From: DASPJR01 sp035628505 | GTDB lineage: Bacteria > Planctomycetota > SZUA-567 > H5-PLA8 | DNA: 35,052 nt | Direction of reading: 5' to 3' | NCBI GenBank assembly: GCA_035628505.1 | Contig: DASPJR010000183.1 | Span: 1 to 35,052, forward strand | In this document: one piece after another, positions 31,264 to 35,052 of the stretch | How positions within the stretch are numbered: the stretch's first letter is position 1 | How the letters are laid out: every line of letters starts with the position of its first letter | Made by a program: the position numbers and the translations under genes | The notes under the pieces: generated by a model | Database searches by the model: none | Seen by the model: the letters and a program-made list of their open reading frames with translations, nothing else | What the model was told of the DNA's origin: nothing

Positions 31264-34200
31264 ATGCGACATGCAATTTCGGCGGTTCACATTCTTCTGC
31301 TGCTCTGTGGCGCCGTCTTCGCGGGCGAAGACACTCCGCCCGAAAAGGTCCTCGTGCGCGAGCGCACCGTCTACGTTCCATACGAAAAACTGAAGGAGAC
31401 GTTCGAAAAGGAAGGCCGCGGTGTTTTTCTGCCGTACGAAGAATTCCTGAAGCTCTGGAATGCCGGCCAGCCGCGCGAGAAACCGCCTGAGGACATGAAA
31501 CCGCCGGCGGAGGCGGTGATCAGCGGCGGAAGCTACACGGGCGTCGCGAAAGAAACAGCCGTCCGTTTCGAGGTGACATACAAAGTTAAGGCGCTGGGTA
31601 AAAGCTGGAGCGAGCTGTTCCTCCCGCTGAAGAATGTGGCGGTTGAAACCGCAAGCGTCAGCGACCCGCAGGCTGTCTTCGCGCCAAAGGGCGATGGCTA
31701 CGCGCTCATTCTTCCGAAGCCTGGCGAATACACATTGACCCTCGCCTTCTCAGTGCGAGTCGATTCAAAGCCGGGGCAGCGCCGAATTGAATTCGGAATT
31801 CCGCCGACGGCCGTTTCGCGGCTAGAGATGTCAATTCCGGAAAAAGATCTGCGCGTCGAAGTCACTCCCAAGATGGCCGCCACCGTTGCCACGCCTGAAG
31901 GTGATGCAACAAAGCTGCTGGCGTTTATCGGCAATGCGGAGCAGGTCGCTGTCACATGGATGCCGCCGGTCAGCAAAGTTGAAAAGGGCGAAGCGATTGT
32001 CATCGCGTCGCAGGCGATGCACGTGGAACTCGGCGAACGCATCCTGCGCCTCGACACAGCGATTCATTACAAGATCGAGCGAAACGAGGAGGATTCGTTC
32101 CGCATCAAGCTCCCGGCAAACATGCGGCTGCTGTCCGTCAAGGGCAACAATGTTCGCGAGTGGTCCACTGAAAACGGCATTCTGCTCGTGCGCCTGCATT
32201 CGCCGGCGAAAGATTCATATGGGCTGGCGCTGCGTTTTGAGCGCGTGCTTGAGACGACTCCCGAGAAGCTCGAGATCCCCTTCCCTGCCGTGGTCGGCGC
32301 GCTGCGCGAAGACGGCTTTGTAACGCTGGCGCACGAAGCCGGCCTGCGCCTTCGGGTGGACAGTTCGGCGGGATTCAGCCAGATCGATCCGCGCGAGCTG
32401 CCCGATGCGCTGAAGCGCAACAACCTGCTCGCGGGTTTTCGATACCTGGCGCATCCGTTGACTCTCGCACTGAAAATAGAATCGGTTCAGCCGCAGATTC
32501 AATCGTCTGTAAGTGCCGTCACGAGCCTGGGCACTGACGACGATGGTATGAATGGCTGGATCGACTACCAGATCAGCAAGGTCGGCGTTTTCACGCTGAA
32601 GCTGAAATTTGAGAGCCGCTGGGATGTCGCTTCCGTTGGCGACGCGCAGACGGTCGAAGATTTTCAGGTAGCAACCGAGGGCGCCTATAAGACGCTTACG
32701 GTCAATCTGAAGAACAAGGCGCTCGGCAACTTCCGCCTGCCCTTCAAGCTCAGCGGACCGAGCCGCGCGTCAGCGGGAGAGCTGCCGCTTGAGCCGATAC
32801 AGGTGCTCGGCACGCAGCAGGACCGCGGGCTGCTGGGAATCAGCGCGCCCAAGGCCTTCAAGCTGACGACGCTTGAGCGCAACAAGATGGTCTCAGCTAA
32901 CGTGCAGGTTCTTTTCGCAACCGGATTGCTCTCGCAGTTGCCGCCAGATTTTGAGCTGCCGCTGGCGTACTCGTACACGCAGGTCCCCGCGTCGGTAAAG
33001 ATCGCGCTTGAACGGCGCAAAACCGAAATGCGCGTGACCGGCTACCACACCATCATCGTTTCAGAAGCCGGCCTCGATCTCACGCACAAGCTCGACTACT
33101 TCATCGAGTTCGCCGGCGTCGACAAGCTCTCATTCAGCCTGCCCAGCGCGCTCGACGACAAGCTCTTCGATGTGAAAGTTCCGGGGCTGAAAGAAAAGAA
33201 AAAAGTCAGCGAGGACAAGGAAAAAGGACGCAGCACCTGGGACATCCTGCTTCAGGAAAAAGTTCTCGGCTCGATCGCTGTGCTGATCACGCATAAGGAA
33301 AATCTGAAAGGTCTCGAACCTGAGAAACCCTATGAGCTGGTGATTCCCGACATTCGCGCGGAGGACGTCGCTACACAGCAGGGCTACGTCGCCATCCGCA
33401 AAGAAACGGCTCTCGAGATCAAGCCGAATGTCACCAACCTCGAACCGCTTGAAGGCGTGAATCTTCCTGCGGAGATGCGCTCGAGCAACGTGTATCTGGC
33501 GTTCCGCTACGTTCAGCCGGCGCGCACGATGGCTCTGCAGCTGACGCGTCATATCGCCGTGGACGTCACGAGCACCATTGTCGATCTGATGCGCACCACC
33601 TTCGTCGTCTCCGAAGAAAAGAAGCTCGCCGTTCGCACCGATCTCTGGGTGGAGAACGCGAAGGGCGAGCAGTACCTGGAGCTGGGCCTGCCGGCGAATG
33701 CCTCGATTCGAGCGCTTGCGGTGAACGGTGTAAGCGTCAGTCCTCTGCAGAAGAAAGGCGGCGGCACGCTGGTGAAGCTGGCGTCCGCTGCGGCGCCGTT
33801 TCCGGTGCAGATCATCTATGCCGTGCCGCTGGAAAGCGGCGATTCGAAGCTGGGTTTGATGGGCGGCCTGGATGTGAAAGCGCTGGAGGTACTCGGCGGC
33901 GTGCCGGTGAACAAGATCGAGGCCGAGCTTTTCGTGCCGGAAGATTACGTGTACTTCAACCTCGGCGGAACGCTCCATCGGCGCGTTCAGGCCGATACGC
34001 TCTCGAACACGCTTGCGTGGATCGACGGCGTCGTGCGCAGCCATCGCGAACCCGTGCAGATCGATCCAGGCGCAGGCCGCTTTCCGAATTCGCCGCCAAT
34101 CCTCGGCTCGTTCACGACGCAGGGCCGCGTGTTCCGTCTTCAGACGCTTGCACCGCAGGGCCAGGTCACGCTGAATTACTGCGATCGCAAACTTTTCTGG

Positions 34201-34650
34201 CTCTTCGATGCGCTCATTTTCGCGGGCGCACTTGCTGTTGGTTGGACGCTCATCAGCCGTAAAAAAGCGCCGGCTCTGTGGATCTGCATTGCGTCCGTTG
34301 TGGTTCCGCTCTGCATCGAGTGGCTGGTCACCAGTGATGCCGGCGAGCTCTTTGCAGCCTGGCTGCTCGCCGGTGTGCTGCTCAGCGGCGCGTGTGCGGC
34401 AACCCGGCTGCGCAATGGCTGGAATCAGTGGCGTGAATCGCGGCTGGCGCTCGCGCCGGATCCTTATCTTGAGGATGCCGAAGAAGATCGCACTGAGCCG
34501 GCCGCATCGAAAAATGAGAACACGGAGCCTGGCGAGCAGCCCCCAGCTTCGGCGGAAAAGCGCGATGAAGGCCCGGTGCTGCTCGATGGCCAGGAACCTG
34601 TTGAGACCTCCGAGAAAGACTCCGGCGAAGCGAAGGGAGGCGAGAAGTGA
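31264..34650 (+). CDS. Large exported membrane-anchored protein with VPY[ED] motifs
   Basis: I do not recognise a family for this 1128-residue protein. It begins with a signal peptide (about 1-20, ending CGAVFAGED). Two related motifs follow at about residues 36-70: VYVPYEKLKETF and FLPYEEFLKLW. A long beta-rich periplasmic body comes next. Near the C terminus three hydrophobic spans are seen (about 978-1000, 1005-1025, 1029-1048), then an acidic Glu/Pro/Ser-rich tail. GAGAGGAA lies six bases before the ATG, and the gene is 78 bases after the VWA gene. Its stop overlaps the next start by four bases. The motif region is shared with the next gene product, so the two are paralogues. A surface or envelope role is inferred from the topology. 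Confidence 0.85.
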   Translation: MRHAISAVHILLLLCGAVFAGEDTPPEKVLVRERTVYVPYEKLKETFEKEGRGVFLPYEEFLKLWNAGQPREKPPEDMKPPAEAVISGGSYTGVAKETAVRFEVTYKVKALGKSWSELFLPLKNVAVETASVSDPQAVFAPKGDGYALILPKPGEYTLTLAFSVRVDSKPGQRRIEFGIPPTAVSRLEMSIPEKDLRVEVTPKMAATVATPEGDATKLLAFIGNAEQVAVTWMPPVSKVEKGEAIVIASQAMHVELGERILRLDTAIHYKIERNEEDSFRIKLPANMRLLSVKGNNVREWSTENGILLVRLHSPAKDSYGLALRFERVLETTPEKLEIPFPAVVGALREDGFVTLAHEAGLRLRVDSSAGFSQIDPRELPDALKRNNLLAGFRYLAHPLTLALKIESVQPQIQSSVSAVTSLGTDDDGMNGWIDYQISKVGVFTLKLKFESRWDVASVGDAQTVEDFQVATEGAYKTLTVNLKNKALGNFRLPFKLSGPSRASAGELPLEPIQVLGTQQDRGLLGISAPKAFKLTTLERNKMVSANVQVLFATGLLSQLPPDFELPLAYSYTQVPASVKIALERRKTEMRVTGYHTIIVSEAGLDLTHKLDYFIEFAGVDKLSFSLPSALDDKLFDVKVPGLKEKKKVSEDKEKGRSTWDILLQEKVLGSIAVLITHKENLKGLEPEKPYELVIPDIRAEDVATQQGYVAIRKETALEIKPNVTNLEPLEGVNLPAEMRSSNVYLAFRYVQPARTMALQLTRHIAVDVTSTIVDLMRTTFVVSEEKKLAVRTDLWVENAKGEQYLELGLPANASIRALAVNGVSVSPLQKKGGGTLVKLASAAAPFPVQIIYAVPLESGDSKLGLMGGLDVKALEVLGGVPVNKIEAELFVPEDYVYFNLGGTLHRRVQADTLSNTLAWIDGVVRSHREPVQIDPGAGRFPNSPPILGSFTTQGRVFRLQTLAPQGQVTLNYCDRKLFWLFDALIFAGALAVGWTLISRKKAPALWICIASVVVPLCIEWLVTSDAGELFAAWLLAGVLLSGACAATRLRNGWNQWRESRLALAPDPYLEDAEEDRTEPAASKNENTEPGEQPPASAEKRDEGPVLLDGQEPVETSEKDSGEAKGGEK

Positions 34651-35052
34651 AAGCCTCGCTCAGCGTGATTCTTGCGCTCGCGCTTGCCGTCTCTTCTCAC
34701 GCGGCCGACAACGCACCCGAAGTGCGCGCGATTGAAACATACGTGCCTTACGACGAGTTCCTGAAGATCGCCAGCCGCGACTCAGACGCAACGATCATGT
34801 CGCTCGATGAGTACCGGGCATTGGTGGCACTCGCCTTATCACGGCCTGAATCAGCCGATGCGCAGCCGCCGCTGCCCGCTCTGAAATGTATTCCGGTGGA
34901 AGTCGTGTACACCGCACGAGCGGGCGAAACATCAGTGCGCTTCGATGCGGCTTTTAAAATTACCGTCACTGGAAAAGAGTGGGTGCGCTGCGACCTTGGC
35001 GCGCTGCAGAATGCCGGACGCCTGATGCTCGACGGCAAACCCGGCTGGGCGA
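34647..35052 (+). CDS. Exported paralogue of the preceding protein (cut by window end)
   Basis: This gene starts at GTG 34647, overlapping the upstream stop as GTGA, with GGGAGG six bases upstream; it runs on beyond the right edge. About 135 codons are visible. A signal peptide (VKASLSVILALALAVSSHA) is followed by TYVPYDEFLKIA and MSLDEYRALVAL, matching the doubled VPYE and LPYEEF motifs of the preceding protein. Further on, VVYTARAGETSVRFDAAFKI parallels that protein's SYTGVAKETAVRFEVTYKV segment. The two are therefore tandem paralogues, translationally coupled. Total length and C-terminal part are unknown. Confidence 0.85.
   Translation, partial: MKASLSVILALALAVSSHAADNAPEVRAIETYVPYDEFLKIASRDSDATIMSLDEYRALVALALSRPESADAQPPLPALKCIPVEVVYTARAGETSVRFDAAFKITVTGKEWVRCDLGALQNAGRLMLDGKPGWA

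Overview
The window is 35 kb of high-GC bacterial DNA with no rRNA, tRNA, transposase, phage gene or CRISPR array visible. Its gene content (planctomycete-type cytochromes c with DUF1549/DUF1553 or DUF1587/1592/1588/1585, Tat-exported DUF1501 and DUF1552 partners, an ECF sigma factor beside a ZAS-type anti-sigma domain, a Ser/Thr kinase fused to a receiver, many exported proteins) points to an uncultured member of the PVC group, Planctomycetota-like first choice. Acidobacteriota of the Solibacter type also carry these families, so the phylum is an inference. Intergenic regions are unusually rich in short repeats and hairpins.

Layout. 1-135: a heptamer tandem repeat and a hairpin cluster. 156-2327 (minus): a redox/envelope operon of DUF1573, rhodanese and MauE/DoxX proteins, probably read from a leaderless promoter. 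2439-2888 (plus): dtd, convergent with pgi (minus) across a two-sided hairpin. 4646-7648 (minus): a nucleotidyltransferase-fold protein, an SDR dehydrogenase, a previously unlisted 47-residue eight-cysteine protein, and two unknowns, one with a Tat signal. 7712-21018 (minus): three consecutive cassettes, each one large Sec-exported multihaem cytochrome followed by one Tat-exported partner: DUF1592/DUF1552, DUF1549-DUF1553/DUF1501, DUF1549-DUF1553/DUF1501. The gaps between them hold paired REP-like elements, a 170-bp hairpin element and candidate operators.

21326-23833: an exported Gfo/Idh/MocA oxidoreductase (plus), a matrixin-like metalloprotease with a PKD domain (minus) and a stand-alone receiver (minus). 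24014-27077 (plus): an NtrC-type sigma-54 activator, an internally deleted remnant of an RpfG-type (receiver plus HD-GYP) protein, and a Ser/Thr kinase fused to a C-terminal receiver whose start codon overlaps the remnant's stop.

27184 to the right edge (plus): the most distinctive locus. An ECF sigma factor is followed by an 1111-residue membrane protein that joins an anti-sigma zinc finger in the cytoplasm to a YfbK-type von Willebrand A domain outside, and then by two paralogous large exported proteins sharing a VPY[ED] motif, the second cut by the window end. I infer a cell-surface sensing system in which the extracytoplasmic VWA and the exported paralogues control sigma release; no experiment is known to me for this exact arrangement.
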